Notes: generated by a model from the letters alone, not told the origin. Counted from the first letter of the stretch, positions 36,809 to 45,978 are shown. The stretch: 64,000 nt of DNA from Micromonospora echinaurantiaca (GCF_900090235.1 NZ_LT607750.1:2430501-2494500); one strand, 5' to 3'. Program-made: numbers and translations.

Positions 36809-39586
36809 ATGTCGAGCCCCGCCGAGCGGTACGCCGCGGCGCGCCGCCGGGCCGCGCAGGCCTCCCAGTTCCCGGCGCTGGACGAGTTCGCCCTTGACCT
36901 GGGGTTCGATCTCGACGACTTCCAGCGCGAGGCGTGTCAGGCGTTGGAGCGGGGCAGCGGCGTGCTGGTCTGCGCCCCCACCGGCGCGGGCAAGACAGTG
37001 GTGGGGGAGTTCGCCGTGCACCTGGCGCTGCGCGGCACGCCCGGGCAGCCGGCCGAGGGAACCCGGCGCAAGTGCTTCTACACCACGCCGATCAAGGCGC
37101 TGTCCAACCAGAAGTACCACGACCTGGTGGACCGCTACGGCGCCGAGCAGGTCGGCCTGCTCACCGGCGACAACGCGATCAACGGCGACGCGCCGGTGGT
37201 GGTGATGACCACCGAGGTGCTGCGGAACATGCTCTACGCCGGCTCGGCCACCCTGGAGGGCCTGGCGTACGTGGTGATGGACGAGGTGCACTACCTCGCC
37301 GACCGGTTCCGTGGCGGCGTCTGGGAAGAGGTGATCATCCACCTGCCCGCCTCGGTGACGCTGGTCTCCCTGTCGGCCACCGTCTCCAACGCCGAGGAGT
37401 TCGCCGACTGGCTGGTCACCGTCCGCGGCGAGACGGCGGTGGTGGTCAGCGAGCACCGGCCGGTGCCGCTGTGGCAGCACATGCTGGTCGGCAAGCGGAT
37501 GTTCGACCTGTTCCACGACGCCGACGCGGCCCGCAAGCACGACGTGCACCCGGAACTGCTGCGCTACACCCGGGACACCATGCGCCGGCTGGAGCTGGGC
37601 GAGGGGCGCAGCGCCGGCCCGGGCGGCGGGCGGCGCGGGCCCCGCTGGCGCGGCCCGATGCGCCCGGACATCGTCGACCGGCTGGACCGGGAGGGGCTGC
37701 TGCCGGCGATCCTGTTCATCTTCAGCCGGGCCGGCTGTGACGCCGCTGTGCAGCAGTGCCTGGCCGCCGGGCTGCGGCTCACCTCGCCGGAGGAGCGGGC
37801 GGAGATCCGCCGGGTGGTCGAGTCGCGGGTGACCGCGATCCCCGGCGAGGACCTGTCGGTGCTGGGCTACTGGGAGTGGCTCGACGGCTTGGAGCGCGGG
37901 CTGGCCGCCCACCACGCGGGCATGCTGCCGGCGTTCAAGGAAGTCGTCGAGGAGCTGTTCGTCCGCGGCCTGGTCAAGGCGGTCTTCGCCACCGAGACGC
38001 TCGCGCTGGGCATCAACATGCCGGCCCGCTGCGTGGTGCTGGAGCGGCTGGTCAAGTACAACGGCGAGGCGCACGTCGACCTGACCCCGGGGGAGTACAC
38101 CCAGCTCACTGGCCGGGCCGGCCGGCGCGGCATCGACGTCGAGGGGCACGCCGTGGTGGTGTGGTCCCCGGAGACCGACCCGCGGCACGTGGCCGGCCTC
38201 GCCTCGACCCGCACGTACCCGCTGCGGTCCAGCTTCCGGCCCTCGTACAACATGGCGGTCAACCTGGTCGGCACGGTCGGCGCGGAGCCGGCCCGGGCGC
38301 TGCTGGAGTCGTCGTTCGCGCAGTTCCAGGCGGACCGGTCGGTGGTCGGCCTGGCCCGGCAGGTGCAGCGCAACACCGAGAGCATCGAGGCGTACGGCGC
38401 CGACGCCGCCTGCCACCACGGCGACTTCGACGAGTACTTCGGGCTGCGGGTGGCCATCGCCGACCGGGAACGCGCGCTCGCCCGGCAGGGGCAGAGCCAG
38501 CGCAAGGCCGCCGCGGTGGCGTCGCTGGAGCGGCTGCGGGTGGGTGACGTGATCCGGGTTCCGTCGGGCCGGCGGGCCGGGCTGGCGGTGGTGCTTGACC
38601 CGGCGACCGGTGGGTTCGGCGAGCCCCGCCCGCTGGTGCTCACCCAGGACCGCTGGGCCGGGCGGGTCAGCCCCGGCGACTTCACCACCCCGGCGGAGGT
38701 GCTCGCCCGGATCCGGGTGCCCAAGCACTTCAACCACCGCTCGCCGGCCGCACGGCGGGATCTCGCCGCCGAGGTCAGCGGCACCGGGCTGGACCGGCAC
38801 GGCGGGCGCCGCGGCCGGTCCCGGCAGGCGGTCGGCGAGGACCACCGGCTCAGCCAGCTCCGTGCCGAGCTGCGCCGGCACCCCTGCCACGCCTGCCCGG
38901 ACCGGGAGGAGCACGCCCGCTGGGCGGAGCGGCGGCGCCGGCTGGAGCGCGACACCGAGGAGCTGCGGCAGCGGGTGGCCGGCCGGACCGGCTCGCTGGC
39001 GCGTACCTTCGACCGGATCGTCGCGCTGCTCACCGCGCGCGGCTACCTCGCGCCGGACGGCGCGGTGACCGACGCCGGACGGATGCTGGGCCGGATCTGG
39101 ACCGAGGCCGACCTGCTGGTCGCGGAGTGCCTGCGGCGTGGGGTCTGGGACGGGCTCTCCCCGGCCGAGCTGGCCGCCGCGGTCTCCGTGGTGGTCTTCG
39201 AGGCGCGCCGCGACGTCGACGAGCGGGCCTCGCTGCCGCGCGGCGGGGTGTCCGAGGCGGTGGACGCCACGCTGAAGCTGTGGAGCGAGATCGAGGCCGA
39301 CGAGGCGTCCCGGGGGCTGGCGGTGACCCGCGAGCCCGACCTGGGCTTCGCCTGGCCGATCTACCGTTGGGCCCGGGGTGAGGCGCTGGCCAAGGTGCTG
39401 GCCAGCGGCCACGAGATCGACGGGGAGATGCCGGCCGGCGACTTCGTCCGGTGGGCCCGGCAGGTGGTCGACCTGCTCGGCCAGCTCGCCGACTCCGGTG
39501 GCGCGTCGGCCGACCTGCGGTCCACCGCCCGGCAGGCGATCGGCGCGGTCAACCGGGGCGTGCTGGCGTACCACGCCGCCGCCTGA
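36809..39586 (+). CDS. helY: Ski2-like DEAD/DEAH-box RNA helicase HelY
   Basis: HelY is the actinobacterial relative of Ski2/Mtr4 RNA helicases. The 925-residue protein has RecA domain 1 with APTGAGKTVV and the DEVH box (VVMDEVHYL), then SLSATVSNAEEFADWL. RecA domain 2 carries LALGINMPAR and the QLTGRAGRRGID motif VI. The C-terminal half contains an RNA-binding-like beta region, a CHAC cysteine pair in HPCHACPDREEH, and a helical DSHCT-type domain. helY follows tatAC in mycobacteria too. ATG at 36809 is supported by the leaderless box. Confidence 0.95.
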   Translation: MSSPAERYAAARRRAAQASQFPALDEFALDLGFDLDDFQREACQALERGSGVLVCAPTGAGKTVVGEFAVHLALRGTPGQPAEGTRRKCFYTTPIKALSNQKYHDLVDRYGAEQVGLLTGDNAINGDAPVVVMTTEVLRNMLYAGSATLEGLAYVVMDEVHYLADRFRGGVWEEVIIHLPASVTLVSLSATVSNAEEFADWLVTVRGETAVVVSEHRPVPLWQHMLVGKRMFDLFHDADAARKHDVHPELLRYTRDTMRRLELGEGRSAGPGGGRRGPRWRGPMRPDIVDRLDREGLLPAILFIFSRAGCDAAVQQCLAAGLRLTSPEERAEIRRVVESRVTAIPGEDLSVLGYWEWLDGLERGLAAHHAGMLPAFKEVVEELFVRGLVKAVFATETLALGINMPARCVVLERLVKYNGEAHVDLTPGEYTQLTGRAGRRGIDVEGHAVVVWSPETDPRHVAGLASTRTYPLRSSFRPSYNMAVNLVGTVGAEPARALLESSFAQFQADRSVVGLARQVQRNTESIEAYGADAACHHGDFDEYFGLRVAIADRERALARQGQSQRKAAAVASLERLRVGDVIRVPSGRRAGLAVVLDPATGGFGEPRPLVLTQDRWAGRVSPGDFTTPAEVLARIRVPKHFNHRSPAARRDLAAEVSGTGLDRHGGRRGRSRQAVGEDHRLSQLRAELRRHPCHACPDREEHARWAERRRRLERDTEELRQRVAGRTGSLARTFDRIVALLTARGYLAPDGAVTDAGRMLGRIWTEADLLVAECLRRGVWDGLSPAELAAAVSVVVFEARRDVDERASLPRGGVSEAVDATLKLWSEIEADEASRGLAVTREPDLGFAWPIYRWARGEALAKVLASGHEIDGEMPAGDFVRWARQVVDLLGQLADSGGASADLRSTARQAIGAVNRGVLAYHAAA

Positions 39587-39608
39587 CCGGCGCGGGGCCC
39601 GAGCCGGG

Positions 39609-40529
39609 TCAGGAACGGCCGGCGAGGGCGTCGACCAACCGGCGGGCGGAGCCGGCCAGGTTCCACCGCTGGGCCAGCTCCAGCAGCCGGTCCGGGTCGG
39701 CGGGGGCGGTCGGCAGATCGGTGGGCAGGTCGGGCAGCGGCACGTCGAGCGCGACCTTGACCACCTTCGGCGCCACCGCCAGGTAGTCCCGGGCGGCGGC
39801 GAGCTTGGCGCGCAGGCCGGGGGCGAAGCCGGAATCCGGGTCGTCCAGGGCGGCCAGGATGCCGGCGATGTCACCGTAGCGGGTGACCAGCCGGGCGGCG
39901 GTCTTCTCGCCGACGCCGGGCACGCCGGGCAGGCCGTCGCTGGGGTCCCCGCGCAGCGCGGCGAAGTCGGCGTACCGGTCGGCCGGCACCCCGTAGCGGG
40001 TGCGCACCGCGGCGTCGTCGCAGTCCTCCAGCTTGGCCACGCCCCGCCCGACGTAGAGCAGCCGCACCGGGCGGGCGTCGTCGACCAGCTGGAACAGGTC
40101 GCGGTCGCCGGAGACCACCTCGACCGGCGCGGGCTGGGTGACCGACAGCGTGCCGAGCACGTCGTCGGCCTCGTAGCCGGCCGCGCCGACCGTGGTGATG
40201 CCGATGGCGTCGAGCACGTCGAGGATGACCGGCACCTGCGGGGTGAGCGTGTCCGGCACCACCTCACCGCCCTCCGGGGCGAGCCGGTGCGCCTTGTACG
40301 ACGGCAGGAGCGCCACCCGCCAGTCGGGCCGCCAGTCGTGGTCGAGCGCGCAGACCATCCGGTCGGGCCGGCGGGTGCGGATCAGGGTCGCGAGCATGTC
40401 GAGGAAGCCGCGCACCGCGTTGACCGGGCTGCCGTCCTCGGCCCGGGCGGCGGACTCGGGGATGCCGAAGTAGGCCCGGAAGTAGAGGCTGGGCGAGTCG
40501 ACGAGCAGGATCGGGGGTTGCTGTGCCAC
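39609..40529 (-). CDS. 5'-3' exonuclease (PolA N-terminal-like)
   Basis: This 306-residue nuclease corresponds to the stand-alone 5' nuclease domain of DNA polymerase I. The metal-binding acids appear in LLVDSPSLYFRAY, VCALDHDWRPDWR, GYEADDVLG, VVSGDRDLFQLV and the helix-hairpin-helix SDGLPGVPGVGEKTA. It would remove RNA primers or flaps. GTG at 40529 was chosen because the preceding CAGGCT box is at seven bases; an ATG at 40553 would add eight residues. It is convergent with helY. Confidence 0.93.
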   Translation of the reverse strand: MAQQPPILLVDSPSLYFRAYFGIPESAARAEDGSPVNAVRGFLDMLATLIRTRRPDRMVCALDHDWRPDWRVALLPSYKAHRLAPEGGEVVPDTLTPQVPVILDVLDAIGITTVGAAGYEADDVLGTLSVTQPAPVEVVSGDRDLFQLVDDARPVRLLYVGRGVAKLEDCDDAAVRTRYGVPADRYADFAALRGDPSDGLPGVPGVGEKTAARLVTRYGDIAGILAALDDPDSGFAPGLRAKLAAARDYLAVAPKVVKVALDVPLPDLPTDLPTAPADPDRLLELAQRWNLAGSARRLVDALAGRS

Positions 40530-40581
40530 GTCCGACAGCCTGGCACAACCCACCGACGATCGGGGGGACGGCCCGCCCGGG

Positions 40582-40809
40582 TCAGCGCCGGTCGTCCGGC
40601 CGGTAGACGGTCTCCCGGCGGGCCACGTGCTGCAGGGCGTAGCTCACCACCAGCAGCAGGATCGCGGCGATCACCTCGATCCACGCGGTGGCGCCGTCGG
40701 CGACGGTCAGGCCGACGACCAGCAGCAGCAGGCCGACCAGCGCCAGCACCCCGGACCAGAGCAGCCGGCGGCGGCGCGCCGCGGCGCGGTCCCCGTCGTT
40801 GGCTGCCAC
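40582..40809 (-). CDS. Small two-helix membrane protein
   Basis: The 75-residue product has a basic N-terminus (AAARRRR), two transmembrane helices (about residues 17-36 and 43-62) and a charged tail. I do not recognise the family. GTG at 40809 has GGAAGGA nine bases upstream; a GTG two codons earlier is also possible. It lies upstream of the 5'-3' exonuclease gene on the same strand. Confidence 0.65.
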   Translation of the reverse strand: MAANDGDRAAARRRRLLWSGVLALVGLLLLVVGLTVADGATAWIEVIAAILLLVVSYALQHVARRETVYRPDDRR

Positions 40810-40934
40810 CGGCACCGGTCCTTCCGTCCGTCGGCGCCCGCCCCGGACGCCTGAGCTCAGGCTATCGAGGGTCCGGCGGCGGCACGCCGGAACCGGGATG
40901 CGGCCCGGCCGGCGGCGGGCGCAGACTGCTCGAC

Positions 40935-42005
40935 GTGGCATTCCTTCCCGGCCTGAGCCTGGCCCGCCGGTTCCACGACGTGGCGGTGGCCCCGATCCTG
41001 CGCCGCCACTGCCCGGGCCTGCGGTACGCGGCCGGACTGCTCGACGGCGGTTCGGAGCTGCTCGGCCTGGACACGGCCCGCTCGACCGACCACGACTGGG
41101 GACCCCGGGCCCAACTCTTCGTCGCGGCGCGCGACGCCGGCCGGATCCCCGAGGTACGCGCCGCGCTGGACGCCGAGCTGCCGGCGGAGTTCCTCGGCTG
41201 GCCGGCCCGGTTCGTCGGCGCGGACGCCCGGCTGGGGGTCGCCGACCGGGCCGGCACCCGGCACGGGGTGAGCGTCCACGAGCTGGGCGACTGGTGGCAC
41301 GCCCGGCTGGGGTTCGACCCGGCGGCCGGGGTGGGCGTCGCGGACTGGCTGGCCACCCCCACCCAGCGGCTGGCCGAGCTGACCGGCGGCGCGGTCTTCC
41401 ACGACGGCCTCGACGGCGCGCTCACCGCGGGCCGGGCGGCCCTGACGTGGTATCCGGACGACGTGTGGCGGCAGGTGCTGCGCGCCGGATGGACCCGGAT
41501 CGCCCAGGCGGAGCACCTGCCGGGCCGCTGCGCCGAGGTCGGCGACGAGCTGGGCAGCCGGACCGTCACCGCCGGGCTGGCCCGGGACCTGATGCGGCTC
41601 GGCCTGCTGACCCGGCGCCGGTGGCCGCCGTACGACAAGTGGCTCGGCACGGTCTTCAGCCGGCTGCCGGACGCGGCGCCGGTGGTCGCGGCGCTGTCCG
41701 ACGCGCTCGGTCCGGGAGACTGGCCGCGGCGCCAGGACGGGCTGGTGCGCGCCCTGGAGGCGGTGGCCGACTGGACCGACGCCACCGGGCTGGCCGACCC
41801 GGTGCGCGCCCGGGCCAGGCAGTTCCACCGCCGGCCCTTCCTGGTGCTGGACGCCGGTCGGGTCGCCGCCGCGCTGCGCGCCGCCATCGTCGATCCGGCG
41901 CTGCGGGAGCGTCCGCCGCTCGGCGCGGTCGACCAGTACGTGGACAGCGTCGACGTGCTGACCCATGCCCGCCGGGCCCGCCGGGTGTCCGGCGCGCTGG
42001 ACTGA
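40935..42005 (+). CDS. DUF4037 protein (nucleotidyltransferase-like)
   Basis: The 356-residue protein fits the DUF4037 family. The N-terminal half resembles a minimal nucleotidyltransferase: a Gly-rich LLDGGSELLGLD followed by TDHDWGPR, where the Asp residues could bind metal. The C-terminal half is helical. No substrate is known. GTG at 40935 gives the family-typical start VAFLPGLSLARRFHDV; no clear ribosome site or -10 box precedes it, so the start is provisional. It is convergent with the MFS gene, with only 13 bases between the stops. Confidence 0.82.
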   Translation: MAFLPGLSLARRFHDVAVAPILRRHCPGLRYAAGLLDGGSELLGLDTARSTDHDWGPRAQLFVAARDAGRIPEVRAALDAELPAEFLGWPARFVGADARLGVADRAGTRHGVSVHELGDWWHARLGFDPAAGVGVADWLATPTQRLAELTGGAVFHDGLDGALTAGRAALTWYPDDVWRQVLRAGWTRIAQAEHLPGRCAEVGDELGSRTVTAGLARDLMRLGLLTRRRWPPYDKWLGTVFSRLPDAAPVVAALSDALGPGDWPRRQDGLVRALEAVADWTDATGLADPVRARARQFHRRPFLVLDAGRVAAALRAAIVDPALRERPPLGAVDQYVDSVDVLTHARRARRVSGALD

Positions 42006-42018
42006 CCCGGGTGGCGGG

Positions 42019-43287
42019 TCAGCGGCCGGCCGGAACCGGGACGGCGGGTTGGTCGTCGGTGTCCCGGTCGTGGTCGGTGAGGTCGCGCAGCCGGCGGACC
42101 GGGGAGAGCAGCAGCACCAGCGGCGCGCCCACGACCGCGCCGGCGAAGATCAGCAGCGTGGCCCGGGCGCCGAGGCCGACGGCCAGGGCACCGGCGACCA
42201 GCCCGCCGACCGGGATCGCGCCCCAGGAGACGAACCGGACCGTGGCCATCACCCGGGAGAGCAGGTCGGGCGGGCTGGCGATCTGCCGGTAGGTCCGGGT
42301 GGTCACGCTGAGGACGACCACCCCGACGGAGAAGACCACGTTGCCGACCGCGAAGGCCGCGTACGCCGGCCAGCCGGTGCCCAGCGGGACGACGAACGCG
42401 CCGCCAACGGCGACCACGCCGGCGATGACCAGTGCCCGGGCGGTGCCGAGGCGGGCCGTGATCCGAGGGGTGAGCGCGGCGCCGAGCAGCGAGCCGACGC
42501 CTTCGACGGCGAGCAGCACGCCGACCAGCCCGGCCGGGGCGTGCAGCTCGCGGACCAGGTAGAGCGGGTAGAGCGCGTGCTGGGCGCCGCAGACGAAGTT
42601 GATCGCGGTGGCGGCCCACATGCTGGGGCCCATCACCGGGTGGTGCGCGACGAAGCGCCAGCCCTGCCGGATCAGCTCGCCCATCGGCGGCGACCGGTCC
42701 GGCGCGTCCGCGCGGCGGGCGGGCAGGGTCCGCAGCAGCACCGCCGAGACCAGGTAGCTGACCGCGTCCAGCAGCAGGGTCGGCACCGCCCCCAGCGCCT
42801 GCACGGCGAGGCCGCCGAGCGAGGGGCCGCTGAGCTGGGAGGCCGCGTAGGTCGCGGAGGTGAGGCTGTTGCGGGCGTGCAGGTCCTCCCGCTCGACGAT
42901 GCTCGGCAGGAAGGTCGAGTTGGCCACGTCGAAGAGCACGTTGGCGAAGCTGATCACCAGCGCGGTGACCACCAGGTGGGCGACCGTGAGGTGGCCCCAC
43001 CACCAGGCGAGCGGGATCGACGCGACGGCCGCCGCGCGGGCCAGGTCGGCGCCGACCTGCGCGCCGCGCAGCGGCAGCCGCTGCACGATGACGCCGGCCG
43101 GTAGGCCGATCACCAGCCAGGCCACGTAGTTGGCCGCGGCGATCAGGCCCATCTCGAACGCGCTGGCGTCCAGCACGGTGAGCGCGGTCAGTGGCAGCGC
43201 CACCGCGCCGACCGCCGACCCGACCTGGCTGGTCGTGCCGGCGGTCCACCAGCGCCAGAACACCCCGGCTCGCTGCCCGACGCCCAT
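42019..43287 (-). CDS. MFS transporter (drug-efflux type)
   Basis: The 422-residue protein has twelve transmembrane helices. Its N-terminal VFWRWWTAGTTSQVGSAVGAVALPLTAL is typical of MFS_3/enterobactin-exporter-like efflux proteins that expel macrolides, siderophores or other natural products. The central loop SPPMGELIRQGWRFV is characteristic of that subgroup. ATG at 43287 follows a leader of about 45 bases that holds one half of a 9-bp inverted repeat. It is divergent from the HxlR-peroxiredoxin fusion gene, which likely controls it. Confidence 0.93.
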   Translation of the reverse strand: MGVGQRAGVFWRWWTAGTTSQVGSAVGAVALPLTALTVLDASAFEMGLIAAANYVAWLVIGLPAGVIVQRLPLRGAQVGADLARAAAVASIPLAWWWGHLTVAHLVVTALVISFANVLFDVANSTFLPSIVEREDLHARNSLTSATYAASQLSGPSLGGLAVQALGAVPTLLLDAVSYLVSAVLLRTLPARRADAPDRSPPMGELIRQGWRFVAHHPVMGPSMWAATAINFVCGAQHALYPLYLVRELHAPAGLVGVLLAVEGVGSLLGAALTPRITARLGTARALVIAGVVAVGGAFVVPLGTGWPAYAAFAVGNVVFSVGVVVLSVTTRTYRQIASPPDLLSRVMATVRFVSWGAIPVGGLVAGALAVGLGARATLLIFAGAVVGAPLVLLLSPVRRLRDLTDHDRDTDDQPAVPVPAGR

Positions 43288-43298
43288 GCCGTCCGCCC

Positions 43299-43345
43299 CC
43301 GTTTCAGCCGAGCCAGTGAGTTCCGAACTGAAACGGACTATAGTC
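43299..43345. promoter_or_regulatory. operator-rich divergent region, MFS / HxlR-peroxiredoxin
   Basis: CCGTTTCAG (43299-43307) and CTGAAACGG (43328-43336) form a perfect inverted repeat. AGTTC-C-GAACT (43319-43329) is a second dyad, and GACTATAGTC (43336-43345) is a 10-bp palindrome containing a TATAGT -10 box readable on both strands. This is consistent with control by the adjacent HxlR-type protein. Confidence 0.6.
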
Positions 43346-43360
43346 GGGGGACGGATACCG

Positions 43361-44293
43361 GTGAAGGGGTGGGGTGTGCGGCGGGCCGACCTGGCGGACG
43401 CGGACTGCGGCATCGCGCAGGCGCTCGGCGTGCTCGGCGACTGGTGGACCTTCCTGATCGTGCGCGACGTCGCCGGCGGGACCACCCGCTTCGACCCGCT
43501 CCAGCGGGCGCTCGGGGTGAGCCGGCGGGCCCTGGCGGAGCGGCTGGCCGGGCTGGTCGAGCACGGGGTGCTCCAGCGGCGGGCGTACTCGCAGCACCCG
43601 CCGCGCTTCGACTACCTGCTCACCGCCAAGGGCGAGGCGCTGCTGCCGGTGCTGATCGCGTTGCAGAACTGGGGGACCCACCACGTGATGGGCGATGGCG
43701 ACATCACCGCCACCGCGGCCGCGGACTCGGCCGAGGCGCGGCGGGTGCACGAGTTGGTCGGCCGGCGGTTGCCCGAGGTGCTGCTGCCCGGGCCGGACGG
43801 CCGGCCGGTGGCTCCGGCCGGGGACGACCGGTGGACCGTCCTCTACTTCTTCCCCGGCGCGTTCCCACCCGGGGTGCCGGCGCTGCCGCCGGGCTGGGGC
43901 GAGATCCCGGGCGCGCCGGGCTGCACGCTGGAGTCGACCACGTACGCCGCCCGGGCCGCCGACTTCCACGCCGAGGGAGCCCGGATCGTCGGGGTGAGTA
44001 CGCAGCGCCCCGACCAGCTGGCCGACTTCGTGGCGTACGCCCAGCTGCCCTTCCCGCTCCTGTCCGACCAGGACGGCCGGCTCGCGGCCGGGCTGCTGCT
44101 GCCCACCTTCCGGGCCGGCGGGGTCGAGCGGTTCAAGCGGCTGACCCTGCTGGTCGACCCGCGGGCGGTGGTGCGCGCGGTGCAGTTCCCGGTGACCGAC
44201 CCGGCCGGCTCGGTGGACGAGATGCTCGACCTGCTCCGCGGCCGGTCCGCCGCGGCCGGGCCGGCCGACGAGCGGGCGGTCGGGGCGGGCTGA
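43361..44293 (+). CDS. HxlR-type regulator fused to a peroxiredoxin domain
   Basis: The 310-residue protein joins two families. Residues 8-108 are an HxlR winged helix (DCGIAQALGVLGDWWTFLIVRD, PPRFDYLLTAKG). Residues 137-295 are an AhpC/TSA-type peroxiredoxin with YFFPGAF and PGCTLES, the peroxidatic-cysteine motif. The whole protein has only two cysteines: Cys16, at the place where redox-sensing HxlR proteins such as HypR carry theirs, and Cys188 in the PGCT motif. I infer a peroxide-sensing regulator. GTG at 43361 or 43376 may be the start. It is divergent from an MFS exporter. Confidence 0.87.
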   Translation: MKGWGVRRADLADADCGIAQALGVLGDWWTFLIVRDVAGGTTRFDPLQRALGVSRRALAERLAGLVEHGVLQRRAYSQHPPRFDYLLTAKGEALLPVLIALQNWGTHHVMGDGDITATAAADSAEARRVHELVGRRLPEVLLPGPDGRPVAPAGDDRWTVLYFFPGAFPPGVPALPPGWGEIPGAPGCTLESTTYAARAADFHAEGARIVGVSTQRPDQLADFVAYAQLPFPLLSDQDGRLAAGLLLPTFRAGGVERFKRLTLLVDPRAVVRAVQFPVTDPAGSVDEMLDLLRGRSAAAGPADERAVGAG

Positions 44294-44341
44294 CCGCCGC
44301 CCGCCGGCGTCCGCCCGTTCCCAGGCCGGTTTGGCGGGGTA

Positions 44342-44371
44342 CCGGGGCCCCGCCGGTGCGCGGGGCCCCGG
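44342..44371. terminator. bidirectional terminator, HxlR fusion / chitinase
   Basis: CCGGGGCCCCGC (44342-44353) and GCGGGGCCCCGG (44360-44371) form a perfect 12-bp stem with a 6-base loop between two convergent genes. Confidence 0.7.
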
Positions 44372-44378
44372 GCGTCGG

Positions 44379-45758
44379 TCAGGCGGGCAGGCGCCAGACC
44401 TGGTTGGCGCCGCCGAAGCAGTCCCAGATCTGCAGCCGGGTGCCGTCGGCGGAGCTGTTGCCGGTGGCGTCGAGGCACTTGCCGGCCTGCGGGTTGCGCA
44501 GCGTGCCGTTGGCCTGGGCCTGCCAGACCTGGGCCCCGGTGCCGTTGCAGTCCCACAGCTGCACCTTGGCGCCGTTGGCGGTGGAGCCGCTGGTCACGTC
44601 GGCGCACTTGCCGAGGGCGCGCAGGGTGCCGTCGGCGCCCACCGTCCAGCGCTGCGCGTTGGTGCCGTTGCAGGTCCAGAGCTGGATCGCGGTGCCGTTG
44701 GCGGTGTTCGCCGCCGCCACGTCGACGCACTTGCCGGCGATGCCGGTGATCGGGCCGGTCCGTCCGGTCGGCGGCGGGGTGCCGCCCATGACGGTGTCGT
44801 AGATGGCGCCGACCAGCGAGGTCGAGTCGTTACGGTCCTGGGACAGCTCCCAGTTCATCATCCCGCCGGCGTTCGCCAGCGCCCACTGGGTCTTCCGCTT
44901 GACCGTCGGGACGCCGTTGTAGCACTGCTGCACGCCGCCGACCGTGGTGCAGTCCCGGTTGGCGTTGGCCGGGTCCATGCCCACCAGGGCCGAGTACGTG
45001 TGGTAGCCGGGCCGGCTGTAGAAGGGCACCCCGAGCACCGCCTTGGCGGCCGGCAGGCCGCGCGCCTTCCACCCGTTGACGGCGTTGATCGACCAGTCGT
45101 AGTTGGCGTGCGGGCTGCCCCCGTCGTACGCCATGATGTTCAGCCAGTCGACGTGGCCGAACACGGCGGTCGGCACGCCCTGCACGTAGTAGCCCTCGGA
45201 CACCACGGCCGCGGTGAGCAGCTTGCCGCGGGGGCGCAGGGCGCCGCTGAGCTGCTGCATCAGCAGGCTGTAGTTGTTCGCCGACGCGCCCGGGTCGGGG
45301 TACTCCCAGTCCATGTCGACGCCGTCCAGGTTGTACTGGTTGACGAAGGTGACCACGTTGTTGACGAACGCGGTGCGGGTGCCGGCGTTGGCGGCGAGCG
45401 CCTCGAACGCGGAGTCGTCGCCGTCGTTCCAGCCGCCGATGGCGATCGACACCTTGACGTTGTTGCCATGCCCGAGCGAGACCAGCTGGGACAGCTTGCC
45501 CGGGTTCTCCACCGGGCGCAGGCTGCCGTCGGCGTTGGGCAGCACGAACGCGTAGTTGATGTGGGTGAGCTTGGCGTACTGGACGCCGGTGACGCTGCCG
45601 CTCCACGACGGCAGGTAGCCGACGCTCTTGAAGTTGTTCGGCAGCACCGCGGCGGCGGCCGGGGACGGTGCGGCGAGGGTCAGGCCGGCGCCGGCGGTGA
45701 CCAGCGCGAGCAGGCCGGCGGCGAGGGCCGACCGGGGACGGGGACGTGGTGAGGACAT
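44379..45758 (-). CDS. Secreted GH18 chitinase with ricin-B carbohydrate-binding domain
   Basis: The enzyme cleaves chitin outside the cell. A Sec signal peptide covers residues 1-37 (cleavage near PAAAA-VLP). The GH18 barrel shows SIAIGGW and the catalytic DGVDMDWE, with acid/base Glu152 and the DxxDxDxE residues all present. A C-terminal ricin-B/CBM13 domain (about 335-459) has three QxW-type repeats ending AQRW, AQVW and NQVW. ATG at 45758 is 108 bases below a consensus promoter. Regulation by a LacI-type protein is suggested by the palindrome at 45922. Confidence 0.95.
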   Translation of the reverse strand: MSSPRPRPRSALAAGLLALVTAGAGLTLAAPSPAAAAVLPNNFKSVGYLPSWSGSVTGVQYAKLTHINYAFVLPNADGSLRPVENPGKLSQLVSLGHGNNVKVSIAIGGWNDGDDSAFEALAANAGTRTAFVNNVVTFVNQYNLDGVDMDWEYPDPGASANNYSLLMQQLSGALRPRGKLLTAAVVSEGYYVQGVPTAVFGHVDWLNIMAYDGGSPHANYDWSINAVNGWKARGLPAAKAVLGVPFYSRPGYHTYSALVGMDPANANRDCTTVGGVQQCYNGVPTVKRKTQWALANAGGMMNWELSQDRNDSTSLVGAIYDTVMGGTPPPTGRTGPITGIAGKCVDVAAANTANGTAIQLWTCNGTNAQRWTVGADGTLRALGKCADVTSGSTANGAKVQLWDCNGTGAQVWQAQANGTLRNPQAGKCLDATGNSSADGTRLQIWDCFGGANQVWRLPA

Positions 45759-45871
45759 CGCGGGCCTTCCCGTGGGCGGGCGGTGGCGACCGTACGCCGT
45801 ACCGGTGCCCGGCGGGCCGGGCGCCGGCGCGGCGTACGGAAGGGAGGGTGCGCATCCTCGGCGGAGCCCAA

Positions 45872-45901
45872 ATCCTAAAGAGTGTTAACGGATTGCGTCA
45901 A
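45872..45901 (-). promoter_or_regulatory. sigma-70-like promoter of the chitinase gene
   Basis: On the minus strand TTGACG (45901-45896) and TAGGAT (45877-45872) are separated by 18 bases. The leader to the ATG at 45758 is about 105 bases. Confidence 0.6.
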
Positions 45902-45921
45902 CGATGGTTCTCGATGAATGA

Positions 45922-45933
45922 GAGAGCGCTTTC
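45922..45933. promoter_or_regulatory. LacI-type operator between chitinase and M24 peptidase
   Basis: GAGAGCGCTTTC is a near-palindrome centred on AGCGCT with one mismatch, the form bound by LacI-family sugar regulators. It is 21 bases upstream of the chitinase -35 box and about 40 bases upstream of the peptidase -10 box. Confidence 0.5.
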
Positions 45934-45972
45934 CCGGATGTGGGGCGACTGAGGCGCCGCCCGAACGAGCGT

Positions 45973-45978
45973 TAAGCT
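45973..45978 (+). promoter_or_regulatory. -10 box, leaderless promoter of the M24 peptidase
   Basis: TAAGCT lies six bases upstream of the GTG at 45985. Confidence 0.5.

Noticed and set aside
35957..40267. A 1436-codon open frame on the minus strand
   Set aside because: Only its last 255 codons (the HAD hydrolase) look real; the rest lies antisense to helY and the exonuclease, with His/Gln/Arg-rich shadow composition.
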